A stretch of 64,000 nt of DNA from Acidobacteriota bacterium (GTDB taxonomy: Bacteria > Acidobacteriota > Terriglobia > 20CM-2-55-15), in the NCBI GenBank assembly GCA_022821145.1, contig JAJEEE010000031.1, positions 1 to 64,000 of the forward strand, read 5' to 3'. Numbering within the stretch: the stretch's first letter is position 1; each line of letters opens with the position of its first letter. The position numbers were made by a program, and so were the translations under genes. A model generated the notes under the pieces. It saw nothing but the letters and a program-made list of their open reading frames with translations, was not told the origin of the DNA and searched no databases. Positions 9,714 to 17,797 of the stretch are shown here, in pieces.

Positions 9714-11300
9714 ATGACGCCCCGTTCATGGATAGCGGCGCTGCCCGGTTGCGCCACGCTGCTGGTTTCGGGAATCACCCCGGCTCTGGCCGCGTTCCAG
9801 GACGACGCCGACCTGCGTGTCGATACGCGCCTCGTCCTGGTCGACGTCGTCGCCGGAGGCAACGCCCTGGCCCTGGCCACTCTTGCAAGGAACGACTTCC
9901 GGGTTTTCGACGAGGGGACTGAGCAGGAGCTGGCCGTGTTCGAGCGCGTGTCGGGCCGGACCGACCTGGGCGGCGTGCTGACGTTGCCGGCCACGGTGGG
10001 GACCAACCGGCGGGACTGGCGCGGCGCCGTCCCGGCCAGCGCCACGGTCGTCCTGGTCGACCGCGTCAACACGCCCACCGACGCGCAGGTCTTCGCCAAC
10101 CAGGAGCTGGCCCGGTTCCTGGAAACGTTCGAACGGTCCGAGGGCTTGGCGCTGTACGAGTTGCGCAGCGACGGGCTGCGGATACTCCACGATTTCGTCG
10201 ACGATCCGGCGGGGCTCGCCGCGGCCGCCGCGGCCATGGAGCCCGAACACTCGCTGGCGCTGGAGAGCTCGACCAGCGTGGGCGGCTTCGAGTCCGACCT
10301 GTCCAACGTCGGCCTCGATCCGGTGATCGGCGAGAACTTCACCGGGGACACGGGTTTCGGCCGCCGGGCCGCGGACTATTTCCTGGACGACCGGGTCCAG
10401 AGGACGTCCGCCGCGCTGGAAACGGTCGCGCGCCGGTTGGAGGGCTTGCGGGGCCGCCGCAACATCGTGTGGATCTCGGGCCGTTTTCCGTTCTCGTTCG
10501 ACATCTGGTCGCGCAGCGACATGGCGAACGAGATCGAGAACGGGACGATGGAACAGGTCGAGAGCATCGGCGCCGTCGTGGGCGAATCGAACATCGCGAT
10601 CTATCCGGTCGATATCCGCGGACCGGGCGACGAGGGCGCGGAAGTCTTCGGCGCCGCCGAGGCGATCGCCGACGCGTCGGGCGGCCGCGCGTTCCGGACC
10701 AACGCCGTGGGCGAGGCGATCGAAGCGGCCGTGACCGACGCCGCGATGATCTTCACGCTGGGGTTCTATCCGTCCGACGTCGAGGACGGGGAGGACCGGC
10801 GCTCCCTCCGCGTCGAGGTGGACGACGATCGCGTGGACCTGCTCTACCGTCCGAGCTATGCCAGCTTCGGCGTCGGGGACGACGCGATGGAGCGCGTCGG
10901 TCTGGCCGACCTGCTCGCCAGTCCTCTCGACGCGACCGGGATCGGCCTGACCGGCGTGGTCGGTCCGGCCGGGGACGGCGCGCAGTTCGAGCTGGTGGCG
11001 CTGGTCGACATCGACGACCTGCGCCTGGTCGAGAGCGAGGGGCGGTTGCGCGGGTCGATAAACGTCGGGCTGGTGTTCCGCGACGAGGCCGACGGCACGT
11101 TGTACGTCATACCGCCGGCCACCTTCCCGATCGACCTCACGCCGGAGCAGGCGGACAACTTCCGCGAGACCGGTCTGATCGTCCAGCGTTTTCTCGACAC
11201 CGAAGGACGCACGGGCGCCGTCCGGGTGGCCGTTCAGGAACCGGCGACCGGAGCGTCCGGTTCGGTCTGGGTGCCGGTCGCGGCGACGCCGTCCCCCTGA
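9714..11300 (+). CDS. VWFA-related domain protein (acidobacterial family), exported
   Basis: AAGGAGG sits 5-6 bases before the ATG. A signal peptide (MTPRSWIAALPGCATLLVSG, cleaved near ALAAFQ) precedes a 528-residue protein whose opening (LRVDTRLVLVDVVA, then DFRVFDEGTEQELAVFE) is the hallmark of the acidobacterial VWFA-related family (TIGR03436-like). The domain core has VVLVDRVNTPTDAQVFANQ in place of a canonical DxSxS metal site, then FLETFERSEGLALYEL and RRNIVWISGRFPFSF. Family members are common next to receptors and TPR genes; no biochemical role is established. It probably forms an operon with the FG-GAP gene that starts 13 bases downstream. Confidence 0.88.
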   Translation: MTPRSWIAALPGCATLLVSGITPALAAFQDDADLRVDTRLVLVDVVAGGNALALATLARNDFRVFDEGTEQELAVFERVSGRTDLGGVLTLPATVGTNRRDWRGAVPASATVVLVDRVNTPTDAQVFANQELARFLETFERSEGLALYELRSDGLRILHDFVDDPAGLAAAAAAMEPEHSLALESSTSVGGFESDLSNVGLDPVIGENFTGDTGFGRRAADYFLDDRVQRTSAALETVARRLEGLRGRRNIVWISGRFPFSFDIWSRSDMANEIENGTMEQVESIGAVVGESNIAIYPVDIRGPGDEGAEVFGAAEAIADASGGRAFRTNAVGEAIEAAVTDAAMIFTLGFYPSDVEDGEDRRSLRVEVDDDRVDLLYRPSYASFGVGDDAMERVGLADLLASPLDATGIGLTGVVGPAGDGAQFELVALVDIDDLRLVESEGRLRGSINVGLVFRDEADGTLYVIPPATFPIDLTPEQADNFRETGLIVQRFLDTEGRTGAVRVAVQEPATGASGSVWVPVAATPSP

Positions 11301-11313
11301 CGGGAGGCCGGAG

Positions 11314-12954
11314 GTGCGGCTTCCCATCGTCGCCCTGGCGTTCGCCGCCCAGTTCCTCGGCGATGACAGCCTCCCCACGTTCCCCGCGTTCGACTGCCCG
11401 GACGCGGCGGCGTTCTGCAACGAGGCGGCGTTCGCCGGGCTTGTGACCGACATGCGCTACGGCCGCGGCGCGGCATGGGTGGACATCGACGGCGACGGCT
11501 GGGACGACCTGTTCCTCGCGGATGCCGACAACCGGTGGGATCCCGGCGTCCATGGCGTCTCGGCGTTCTACTTCAACCGCGGCGACGGGACGTTCGAGGC
11601 CGCGCCCGCCACCGCGCTGGGTATCGATCCTGCCGACCTCGTCTCGAACTGGGCCGGCGCCTTCGCAGATTCCGACAACGACGGCGACGCCGATCTCCTG
11701 CTGGTGAACGGGGGCTACAGCGGCGTTTCCAACCTGGCGCTGTACGAGAACCGGCGGGGCGGCGACTTCCCCGGCGGCGCGCTGTTCGCATCCGTCACCG
11801 GCGCGTCCGGATTCGAATCCGCGAACGAGACGCTCTCCAACTGGTGGGGCGCGTCCTGGGCCGACTACGACCTCGACGGCTGGCTGGACGTCGCGGTGAC
11901 GCGGACCGACGGGGTGGCGCTCCTGTTCCGCAACAAGGGCGACGGGACCTTCGAGGAGCGCGGCGCCGACGCCGGGGTCGGGATCCCGATGGAGGACGGC
12001 AAGAACCCGGTCTGGATCGACTACGACCGCGATGGCGATCCGGATCTCTATTTGGCCGGCATGTGGCAGCACGCCTTCTACCGCAACGATGGCGGGGCAT
12101 TCGCCGACGTGACCGGGGAGGTCTTCGCCGAGCCGCTGCCCCTGCCCGAGGGCTGGCCGGGGCCGGCGGCGCCCGCCGTGTTCGCCGCCGCCGCGGAAGA
12201 CTTCGACCAGGACGGGTTCGACGACCTCTACCTGGGCCGGTTCGACCTGCAAGACGTGTTGATGTTGGGCGACGGCGCCGGTGGATTCGAGCCGCGCGCC
12301 GCCGACTGGGGACTGGACGCCGCGTCCACGCCGTGGGCGGACGTGTCGGGACCGTTCGAGAACACCATGGGGCTGGGCGTCGGCGACCTGTTCGACGACG
12401 GCTACCCGGACGTGTACATCGGCACCGGCAACCCGATACGCGCCGCGCCGGACCTGATGTTCTGCAACACCGTGGACGATTCCTTCTACCGGTGCACCGG
12501 GGAGGTCCTCGCGACCGGCGCGGACGGCGTGTGGCGCACCCGGGGCCACGGGACCGTGTTCTCCGACTTCGACCGGGACGGCGACACCGACATGGCCGTC
12601 AATCTGGGCGGGCATCCCACGTTCGACGACGAGCAGGGCGCCCGGCTGTCTCCGGAGTTCCCGGCGCTGTTGGTCAACCGCGCCGGGCCGCGAGGCTCGA
12701 CGGCGACATTGTTGCTGGAGGGGACGGCGAGCAACCGCGACGCCATCGGCGCCCGGATCCGCGTCGACGGGCAGTTTCCTCGCTACTACACGATCCGGTC
12801 GATGCAGGGTTTCCAGAGCCAGAACAGCCGGGCCGTGGTGGTTACGCTGGGGGCCGCCGCCGAGGCGGGCGTGTCGATCGCGTGGCCGTCCGGCCGGGTC
12901 CAGACCGTCGTCGTCCGCGCCGGGGAGCGGCGGCGCATCCTCGAGGCGAGGTGA
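11314..12954 (+). CDS. Exported FG-GAP repeat / ASPIC-UnbV protein
   Basis: A GTG start preceded by GGGAGG gives a 546-residue protein with a short signal-like leader (MRLPIVALAFAAQFLG). At least five FG-GAP-type repeats follow (VDIDGDGWDDLFLADADN, DSDNDGDADLLLVN, DYDLDGWLDVAVTR, DYDRDGDPDLYLAG, DFDQDGFDDLYLG), and the C-terminal 110 residues look like ASPIC/UnbV (NRDAIGARIRVD, SMQGFQSQNSR). It lies 13 bases after the VWFA-related gene and converges with another CRTAC1 gene, only 3 bases separating the two stops. It is clearly diverged from the other CRTAC1 proteins here (no EAGIDF N-terminal motif). A surface adhesive or calcium-dependent role is inference. Confidence 0.88.
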   Translation: MRLPIVALAFAAQFLGDDSLPTFPAFDCPDAAAFCNEAAFAGLVTDMRYGRGAAWVDIDGDGWDDLFLADADNRWDPGVHGVSAFYFNRGDGTFEAAPATALGIDPADLVSNWAGAFADSDNDGDADLLLVNGGYSGVSNLALYENRRGGDFPGGALFASVTGASGFESANETLSNWWGASWADYDLDGWLDVAVTRTDGVALLFRNKGDGTFEERGADAGVGIPMEDGKNPVWIDYDRDGDPDLYLAGMWQHAFYRNDGGAFADVTGEVFAEPLPLPEGWPGPAAPAVFAAAAEDFDQDGFDDLYLGRFDLQDVLMLGDGAGGFEPRAADWGLDAASTPWADVSGPFENTMGLGVGDLFDDGYPDVYIGTGNPIRAAPDLMFCNTVDDSFYRCTGEVLATGADGVWRTRGHGTVFSDFDRDGDTDMAVNLGGHPTFDDEQGARLSPEFPALLVNRAGPRGSTATLLLEGTASNRDAIGARIRVDGQFPRYYTIRSMQGFQSQNSRAVVVTLGAAAEAGVSIAWPSGRVQTVVVRAGERRRILEAR

Positions 12955-12957
12955 GCG

Positions 12958-14619
12958 TCAGGGTCCCACGCGCACGGATTCGACGATCCCCTCGCCCTCC
13001 CGCACCGTGACGATCCGATTCGTCCTGACGGCGTCCACCCGATCGACCCCGCCGCCCGGCCAGGCGATCTCCAGTCGTTCGGCGCGCTCCGATGCGCCCG
13101 TGCCGAAGTGGACGCGCGGGTCGTTCTGCGCCAGGTAGCTGGAGCCGGCGCGCGCGTCCCGGACCCGGGCACGGCCGCCGACATGGAGCGTCAGGCGCGC
13201 GCCCACGCCGCCGCGGTTGCTGCCGGCGCCGATCAGCCGGACCTGCAGGGAACGGTTGCCGTTGCCCCCGTCATTCCGCAGCAGGTCGGGAGCGTCGCCG
13301 TTGTTGGAGACGAGCAGGTCGAGGTCGCCGTCGTTGTCCAGGTCGCCCGCGGCCAGGGCGCGGCTGACCTTGACGAGCGCGAACCCGCCGCCGCCCGCGG
13401 CCTCCCGGAACGCGCCGCCCCCCGTGTTCTCCAGCAGCAGGTTGCGCTGCGGATACGTGGCGAAATCGTTCAGCAGGTGAACGTTGTCGAGGACGTCGCC
13501 GTTGGCGATCGCCAGGTCGAGGTCCGAGTCGTTGTCGTAATCGAGGAGCACGGCCCCGAACCCGACGAACGGCAGCGTGGCCTCGCCGACGCCGCTCTCG
13601 TACGTGGCGTCCCGGAACAGCCCGCTGCCCAGGTTCCGGTACAGGCTGTGCGTCTCGCCGTTCAGGTTCGTGACGACCAGGTCGTCGCGGCCGTCCCCGT
13701 CCACGTCGCCGGCGTCGGCGCCCATCCCAGCCAGCGGCCGTCCGTCCATTCCCACGGCCACGCCCGCCCAGAGCGCCGTTTCCTCGAACCGGCCGTCCCC
13801 CGTGTTGCGGTACAGGAAGTTGGGTGTCGAGTCGTTGGCGACGTAGGCGTCGATCCAGCCGTCGTCGTCGTAATCGGCGAAGACCACGCCCAGACCCTTG
13901 CCGTCGGTCGCGTCGACGCCCGCTTCGTGGCTGACGTCGGTGAACGCCCCGTCGCCGTCGTTCCGGTACAGGACGTCGGCGACCCCGTTGTACACGTGGG
14001 GATGACAGTAGAAGCGCACGTTCCGGATGTCGCCGCAGTACTTGTTGTTGTCCACGGCGAAGTCCACGTAGCGCGTCACGTACAGGTCCACGTCGCCGTC
14101 GTTGTCAACGTCCCCGAAGGCGCAGCTCGCGCTCCAGCCCCCCGCTCCGACGCCCGCCTCTCGCGTGACGTCGACGAACCGGTTGCCGGCGTCGTTCCGG
14201 TAGAGAGCGTTGGCGCCGAAGCCCGTCACATGGATGTCCGTCCAACCGTCGTTGTCGTAGTCGGCCGCGCACGCGCCCATTCCGAACAGGGGCGAGTCCA
14301 GTCCGGCGGACCCGGTGACGTCGGTGAAGCGGATCACGGGGCCTCCCGTGTTGCGGTAGAGGCGGTGGCCGGCCCTCGGGGCGGCGCCGGCGTCCACGAA
14401 GGACGCCCCGTTGACGAGCAGGACGTCCGACCAGCCGTCGTTGTCGTAGTCGAAGATCAGCGCGCCGGAGCCCATGGTCTCGGGCATGAACTTGTCGGGG
14501 CTGGCGCCGTTCTCGTGAACGAAATCGATGCCTGCCTCATCGGTGATGGACGTGAACGCGACCGGCGCGCCCTGGGACATCCACAGGACTCCCGCCGCAA
14601 CGAGCCCGGCCGCTGTCAT
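12958..14619 (-). CDS. CRTAC1 family protein: FG-GAP repeats + ASPIC/UnbV domain
   Basis: The 553-residue protein has a hydrophobic leader (MTAAGLVAAGVLWMSQG), the family N-terminal block (ITDEAGIDFVHENGA, FMPETMGSGALIFDYDNDGW), repeated FG-GAP units, and an ASPIC/UnbV C-terminus (VGARLTLHVGGRARVRDAR, SYLAQNDPRVHFGTG). Its start overlaps the stop of the upstream TPR gene as ATGA, so the two are translationally coupled and their products may act together. It is closest in the window to the partial gene at the left edge. Secretion is expected; function is otherwise unknown. Confidence 0.9.
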   Translation of the reverse strand: MTAAGLVAAGVLWMSQGAPVAFTSITDEAGIDFVHENGASPDKFMPETMGSGALIFDYDNDGWSDVLLVNGASFVDAGAAPRAGHRLYRNTGGPVIRFTDVTGSAGLDSPLFGMGACAADYDNDGWTDIHVTGFGANALYRNDAGNRFVDVTREAGVGAGGWSASCAFGDVDNDGDVDLYVTRYVDFAVDNNKYCGDIRNVRFYCHPHVYNGVADVLYRNDGDGAFTDVSHEAGVDATDGKGLGVVFADYDDDGWIDAYVANDSTPNFLYRNTGDGRFEETALWAGVAVGMDGRPLAGMGADAGDVDGDGRDDLVVTNLNGETHSLYRNLGSGLFRDATYESGVGEATLPFVGFGAVLLDYDNDSDLDLAIANGDVLDNVHLLNDFATYPQRNLLLENTGGGAFREAAGGGGFALVKVSRALAAGDLDNDGDLDLLVSNNGDAPDLLRNDGGNGNRSLQVRLIGAGSNRGGVGARLTLHVGGRARVRDARAGSSYLAQNDPRVHFGTGASERAERLEIAWPGGGVDRVDAVRTNRIVTVREGEGIVESVRVGP

Positions 14620-15785
14620 TGTCCGGCGCCGTCCACGCGCATTTCTTCGAGAAGGCGCCGGACCTGATCCGCGTCGCCGATTCCCATGGCCAGCATGCGC
14701 TCGAAGACGGCCGCGGCCTCGTCGTGACGTCCCAGGCTTCCGAGCGTGGCGCCCAGGTTCACGTGGAGCACTTCCGCGGCGGGGTGCGCGGCCATGCCTT
14801 CGCGCAAGAGAACGACGGCCTGTTCGAGGTTGCCGTCGAGGGCTTCGGCCAGGGCCGCCTTCTGCACACTGCCGATCTCGCGCTCTCGCTGTTCCCGGGC
14901 CCGGGTCTCGGCCTCGAGCTCCCGGTAGGCGTCCATGGCTGCGCGCGCCGCGTCGTCGGGTCCGGTGCGAAGCCGCGCCGCGGCCAGCCGGTATCGCGCG
15001 CCCAGGTGCGCGGGATCGATGCGGACCGCGGCTTCGGCCGCCGCCGCGGCCTCATCGAACCGGCCGAGACGGAAGGCGGCTTCGGAGACGCCTTCGTGGC
15101 CTTCCAGACGTTCGGGGTCTCTCTCGACGACAAGGCTGTACTCCCGGACTGCATCGTCCAGCCGGTTCCGCCGCAGGTAGAGCTTTCCCAGCGCGGCGCG
15201 GACGTCCAGATCGCCTGGGGCCGACTCGAGAGCCGCGCCATACGCCGCCAGCGCTTCGTCGAACCGGATCATGTGGACGTGCATGTCGCCGATCCGGCGC
15301 AGGATGAACGCCTTCTGGTCCTCCCGGACCGCATCGTCCAGGTCGGCCATCCGCCGCGCGCGCTGGAAGTCCTCCAGGGCTTCCCGCATCTTGCCCGCGC
15401 CGAAGCGCGTTTCTCCGAGCTCGACACGGGCGGCGATCGAGGCGGGGAACGCCGCGGCCGTGTCGAGGAGCAGCGACTCCGCCTCGTCGCCCAAGTTGGC
15501 CGTCTCGAAGACGTCCGAGAGCCCCAGGTACGTTTCGACCACGTCGGGGGCGAGCCGGATGGCGTGCTCGTAAGCCTCGATGGCGCGCCGAAGCTGCCCG
15601 TCGCCGTGCAGGGCGAGCGCCAGCCGGCGTTGCGCGTCGGCGTTCTCCGGATCCCGCCGCGCGGCGTCCTCGAGCGCCGCGAGCGCCCGGCCGCTCCCGA
15701 CGCCGGTCTGCGCGATGGCGAGCCCGCCGGCGGTCAAGAGCAGCGCCACGAGGCATGCGTAGCGGTACAGTCGGTGTCGCGGCAC
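14616..15785 (-). CDS. Exported TPR-repeat protein coupled to a CRTAC1 gene
   Basis: A GTG start, with GGAG 11 bases upstream, yields 389 residues: a signal peptide or N-terminal anchor (YRYACLVALLLTAGGLAIAQ) followed by about eight TPR units (DAQRRLALALHGDGQLRRAI, EAYEHAIRLAPDVVETYLG, KLYLRRNRLDDAVREYSLV). No catalytic motif is visible. The gene is first in a two-gene operon with the CRTAC1 gene (ATGA overlap) and is preceded by an extended -10 promoter. TPR + CRTAC1 pairs recur in Acidobacteriota genomes; here the TPR protein is plausibly a periplasmic assembly partner of the propeller (inference). Confidence 0.88.
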   Translation of the reverse strand: MPRHRLYRYACLVALLLTAGGLAIAQTGVGSGRALAALEDAARRDPENADAQRRLALALHGDGQLRRAIEAYEHAIRLAPDVVETYLGLSDVFETANLGDEAESLLLDTAAAFPASIAARVELGETRFGAGKMREALEDFQRARRMADLDDAVREDQKAFILRRIGDMHVHMIRFDEALAAYGAALESAPGDLDVRAALGKLYLRRNRLDDAVREYSLVVERDPERLEGHEGVSEAAFRLGRFDEAAAAAEAAVRIDPAHLGARYRLAAARLRTGPDDAARAAMDAYRELEAETRAREQREREIGSVQKAALAEALDGNLEQAVVLLREGMAAHPAAEVLHVNLGATLGSLGRHDEAAAVFERMLAMGIGDADQVRRLLEEMRVDGAGQ

Positions 15786-15823
15786 GGCGAGAGACGCTCC
15801 AGAAGTCGTTTCGATCTCGGCGC

Positions 15824-15832
15824 ATTATAGCA
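15824..15832 (-). promoter_or_regulatory. Extended -10 promoter for the TPR-CRTAC1 operon
   Basis: On the minus strand the sequence reads TGCTATAAT, a perfect extended -10 element (TGnTATAAT), about 40 bases upstream of the GTG start at 15785. No good -35 is present, which fits an extended -10 promoter. The same spacer serves the divergent gene at 15917, for which TTGACC (15856-15861) with a weak TAACGT 17 bases later is a possible promoter. Confidence 0.55.
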
Positions 15833-15916
15833 ACCGGCGCCGGAGGCGACGGAGTTTGACCTGAACGCGGTATCGCTGTAACGTCGCAGGCGGTCCCATC
15901 GACCCTGGAGTCCACC

Positions 15917-16984
15917 ATGATCGGGAAGGCAAGCGCCGCCGTCGTATTGGCGTCGATGGTCGTCGCGGCCGCGGCGCCGCCGCAGCGCGCCATGATCACC
16001 CGGCTCGGCGGCCGCGTGATGGAGGATGGCCGCCCGATCCGCCGGATCGTCGAAATCCAGCTCGTCAGCGGCTCGGCCGGCATGATCGACACGGCGTACA
16101 CGCTCGGGGGCGACGAGTTCGAGTTCCGCTCGGTTCCGATCGACCTGGCCGATCAGTATTTCCTGGTCATCCAGGAGCCCGGCTATCGCGAAGTGCGCCA
16201 GGAATTGCAGATCGGGCGCGATCCGTTCGGCCGCGGGAACATTTCCGATTTCGGCCTGGTCATCCTCTACCTGAACCGCATCCCTGAGGACGTGTCCGAC
16301 GACTCGGGGACGTCCGATACGGTGGACGTCCGGCAGCTTGCCGCGGAGATTTCCGAGGAGGCCCGAGACGCCTACCGGGACGCATTGGAGCGCCTCGATG
16401 AAGGCGATCCCGAGGCGGGTCTCGAATCCCTGGAGCGGGCCGTGGAGTTGGCGCCGGACTACTACGACGCGCTCGGCCGGCTGGGCGTGGAATACCTCAC
16501 GCTGGCGCGCTACGGCGACGCGAGGCGCACGCTGGAACGCGCCCACGCGCTGAACGCGAACGATTCGGTCCTGCTGACCAACCTGGGGACGCTGCACTTC
16601 CAGGAGGGCCAGGTCCTGGAGCAGTCCGCGCTGGATGCGTCCGAGCGCGGCATCGCGATCGGATCCTACGAGGCCGCGGTCGGGTACCTGCGGGATGCGG
16701 CGCGCCTGGATCCCAACTCGGGGCTCGTCGCCTTCTACCTGGGTTCCGCCCTGTACAAGACCGGGGCGTTCGACGAGGCCGAGGAACGGCTGTTGGCGGC
16801 GATGGACTTCGATCCCCGCCTGGACGCGGCGCGGCTCGCGCTGATCAACGTCTACGTGCAGCAGCAGCGCCACGAGGCCGCCCTGGAGCAGATCGAACTG
16901 TACCTGGAGGCCAACCCGGACACGCCCGACCGCGAAATGATGGAACAGGCGCGCAGCGCCATCGAAGCGGCCGCCGGCCGATAG
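15917..16984 (+). CDS. Exported beta-sandwich + TPR protein
   Basis: GGAG six bases before the ATG supports the start. The 355-residue protein has a signal peptide (MIGKASAAVVLASMVVAAAA), a beta-rich domain at about 27-118 (RVMEDGRPIRRIVEIQLVSG, FRSVPIDLADQYFLVIQEPG) resembling carboxypeptidase-regulatory or prealbumin-like sandwiches, a linker with TVDVRQLAAEISEEA, and five or so TPR units to the C-terminus. The gene at 48962-50050 has the same architecture and the same linker block, so these are paralogues. It is divergent from the TPR-CRTAC1 operon. No known enzyme motif; a periplasmic or outer-membrane scaffold is the most that can be said. Confidence 0.85.
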   Translation: MIGKASAAVVLASMVVAAAAPPQRAMITRLGGRVMEDGRPIRRIVEIQLVSGSAGMIDTAYTLGGDEFEFRSVPIDLADQYFLVIQEPGYREVRQELQIGRDPFGRGNISDFGLVILYLNRIPEDVSDDSGTSDTVDVRQLAAEISEEARDAYRDALERLDEGDPEAGLESLERAVELAPDYYDALGRLGVEYLTLARYGDARRTLERAHALNANDSVLLTNLGTLHFQEGQVLEQSALDASERGIAIGSYEAAVGYLRDAARLDPNSGLVAFYLGSALYKTGAFDEAEERLLAAMDFDPRLDAARLALINVYVQQQRHEAALEQIELYLEANPDTPDREMMEQARSAIEAAAGR

Positions 16985-17035
16985 CTCCCATCCGACCGGT
17001 AACGGTCACGCACGGCTGTTCGACGCCGAGCGAAT

Positions 17036-17060
17036 ATAGTAGACTAGTTGGAAAACTAGT
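17036..17060 (+). promoter_or_regulatory. Promoter and palindromic operator of the Phd/PIN toxin-antitoxin operon
   Basis: A -10-like TATAGT (17036-17041) abuts a perfect 7-bp inverted repeat, ACTAGTT-ggaa-AACTAGT (17043-17060), about 20 bases upstream of the antitoxin ATG. Placement over the likely transcription start fits autoregulation by the antitoxin/toxin complex, as is known for Phd and VapB systems. Confidence 0.6.
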
Positions 17061-17080
17061 TTGAATGGGGGGGTCTTCTC

Positions 17081-17326
17081 ATGCGGTTCATCGGGGCATT
17101 CGAAGCCAAGACACATCTCTCGCGCCTGCTGGATGCGGTCGAAAAGGGCGAGACCGTCACGATAACGAAAAGGAATCGGCCCGTCGCCCGTCTGGTTCCC
17201 CCCGAGACGTCGGATCGCCGCCGGGCTACGGCCGCCGCCGAGAAAATCCGACGCCTGCGCCGCGAAATCGATTGGTCCGGAACCGTAGACGAGATCCTTG
17301 AGCTTCGTGACCAAGGGCGACGATGA
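17081..17326 (+). CDS. Phd/YefM-type antitoxin
   Basis: The 81-residue protein starts MRFIGAFEAKTHLSRLLDAV and continues with EKGETVTITKRNRPVARLVP, the usual DNA-binding N-terminal half of Phd/YefM antitoxins. The basic C-terminal part (AEKIRRLRREIDWSGTVDEI) would wrap the toxin. It overlaps the downstream PIN toxin by ATGA (17323-17326), the standard coupling that keeps antitoxin in excess. A palindrome just upstream is its likely operator. Pairing of a Phd-type antitoxin with a PIN toxin is common. Confidence 0.92.
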   Translation: MRFIGAFEAKTHLSRLLDAVEKGETVTITKRNRPVARLVPPETSDRRRATAAAEKIRRLRREIDWSGTVDEILELRDQGRR

Positions 17327-17727
17327 ACATCCCGGTGCTGGACTGTTCCGTCGTCTGCGCATGGTTCTTCGGTGACGAGAACGCCCCCGACGCCGACGCT
17401 GTCCTGGAACGGGTCGCGGTGATCGGCGCTCTCGCGCCTGGATTGTGGTGGGCCGAGGTCCGTAACGCTCTCGTCACGGCGGAACGGCGGGGGCGGATGA
17501 CTCCGTCACAGACCCGCGCGGCCGTGGCTGAAGTCGAGGCGTTGGGTGTCGAACTGGACCATGCGCCGGACGGTGAGGTCGTGCTGCGACTGGCCAGGGA
17601 GCACCGGCTCTCGGTCTATGACGCGCTCTACCTGGAACTCGCGACTCGGACACGACATCCCCTTGCGAGCCTGGATCGCGCGCTCCTGCGCGCCGCGCGA
17701 GCGGAGAACGTTCCGGTCAACTTGTGA
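17323..17727 (+). CDS. vapC: PIN-domain ribonuclease toxin (VapC-like)
   Basis: This 134-residue protein has the PIN-domain acidic residues in order: Asp near residue 6 (VLDCSVVCAWF), Glu in LWWAEVRNAL, Asp in LSVYDALYLELA and Asp in HPLASLDRALLRAA. VapC toxins cleave specific RNAs with Mg2+ and are silenced by the cognate antitoxin. The gene overlaps the antitoxin stop by four bases. Length is normal and all catalytic carboxylates are present, so it should be active. The targets cannot be read from sequence. Confidence 0.92.
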   Translation: MNIPVLDCSVVCAWFFGDENAPDADAVLERVAVIGALAPGLWWAEVRNALVTAERRGRMTPSQTRAAVAEVEALGVELDHAPDGEVVLRLAREHRLSVYDALYLELATRTRHPLASLDRALLRAARAENVPVNL

Positions 17728-17797
17728 AACGTTGTCCGGGATCCGGCGGGGTGCGGACCTCGCCGGCTGAGCGTCGCGCGTTTCCGCCGAAAGGGTA

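Noticed and set aside
4858-9717. 1619-residue plus-strand ORF opposite the TonB receptor and parvulin/TPR genes
   Set aside because: It has the low-complexity Val/Arg/Ala/Asp pattern of an antisense shadow, no domain, and runs over a terminator and two real genes.
13108-14667. 519-residue plus-strand ORF with the same VAVVV periodicity
   Set aside because: Antisense of the CRTAC1 gene at 12958-14619.
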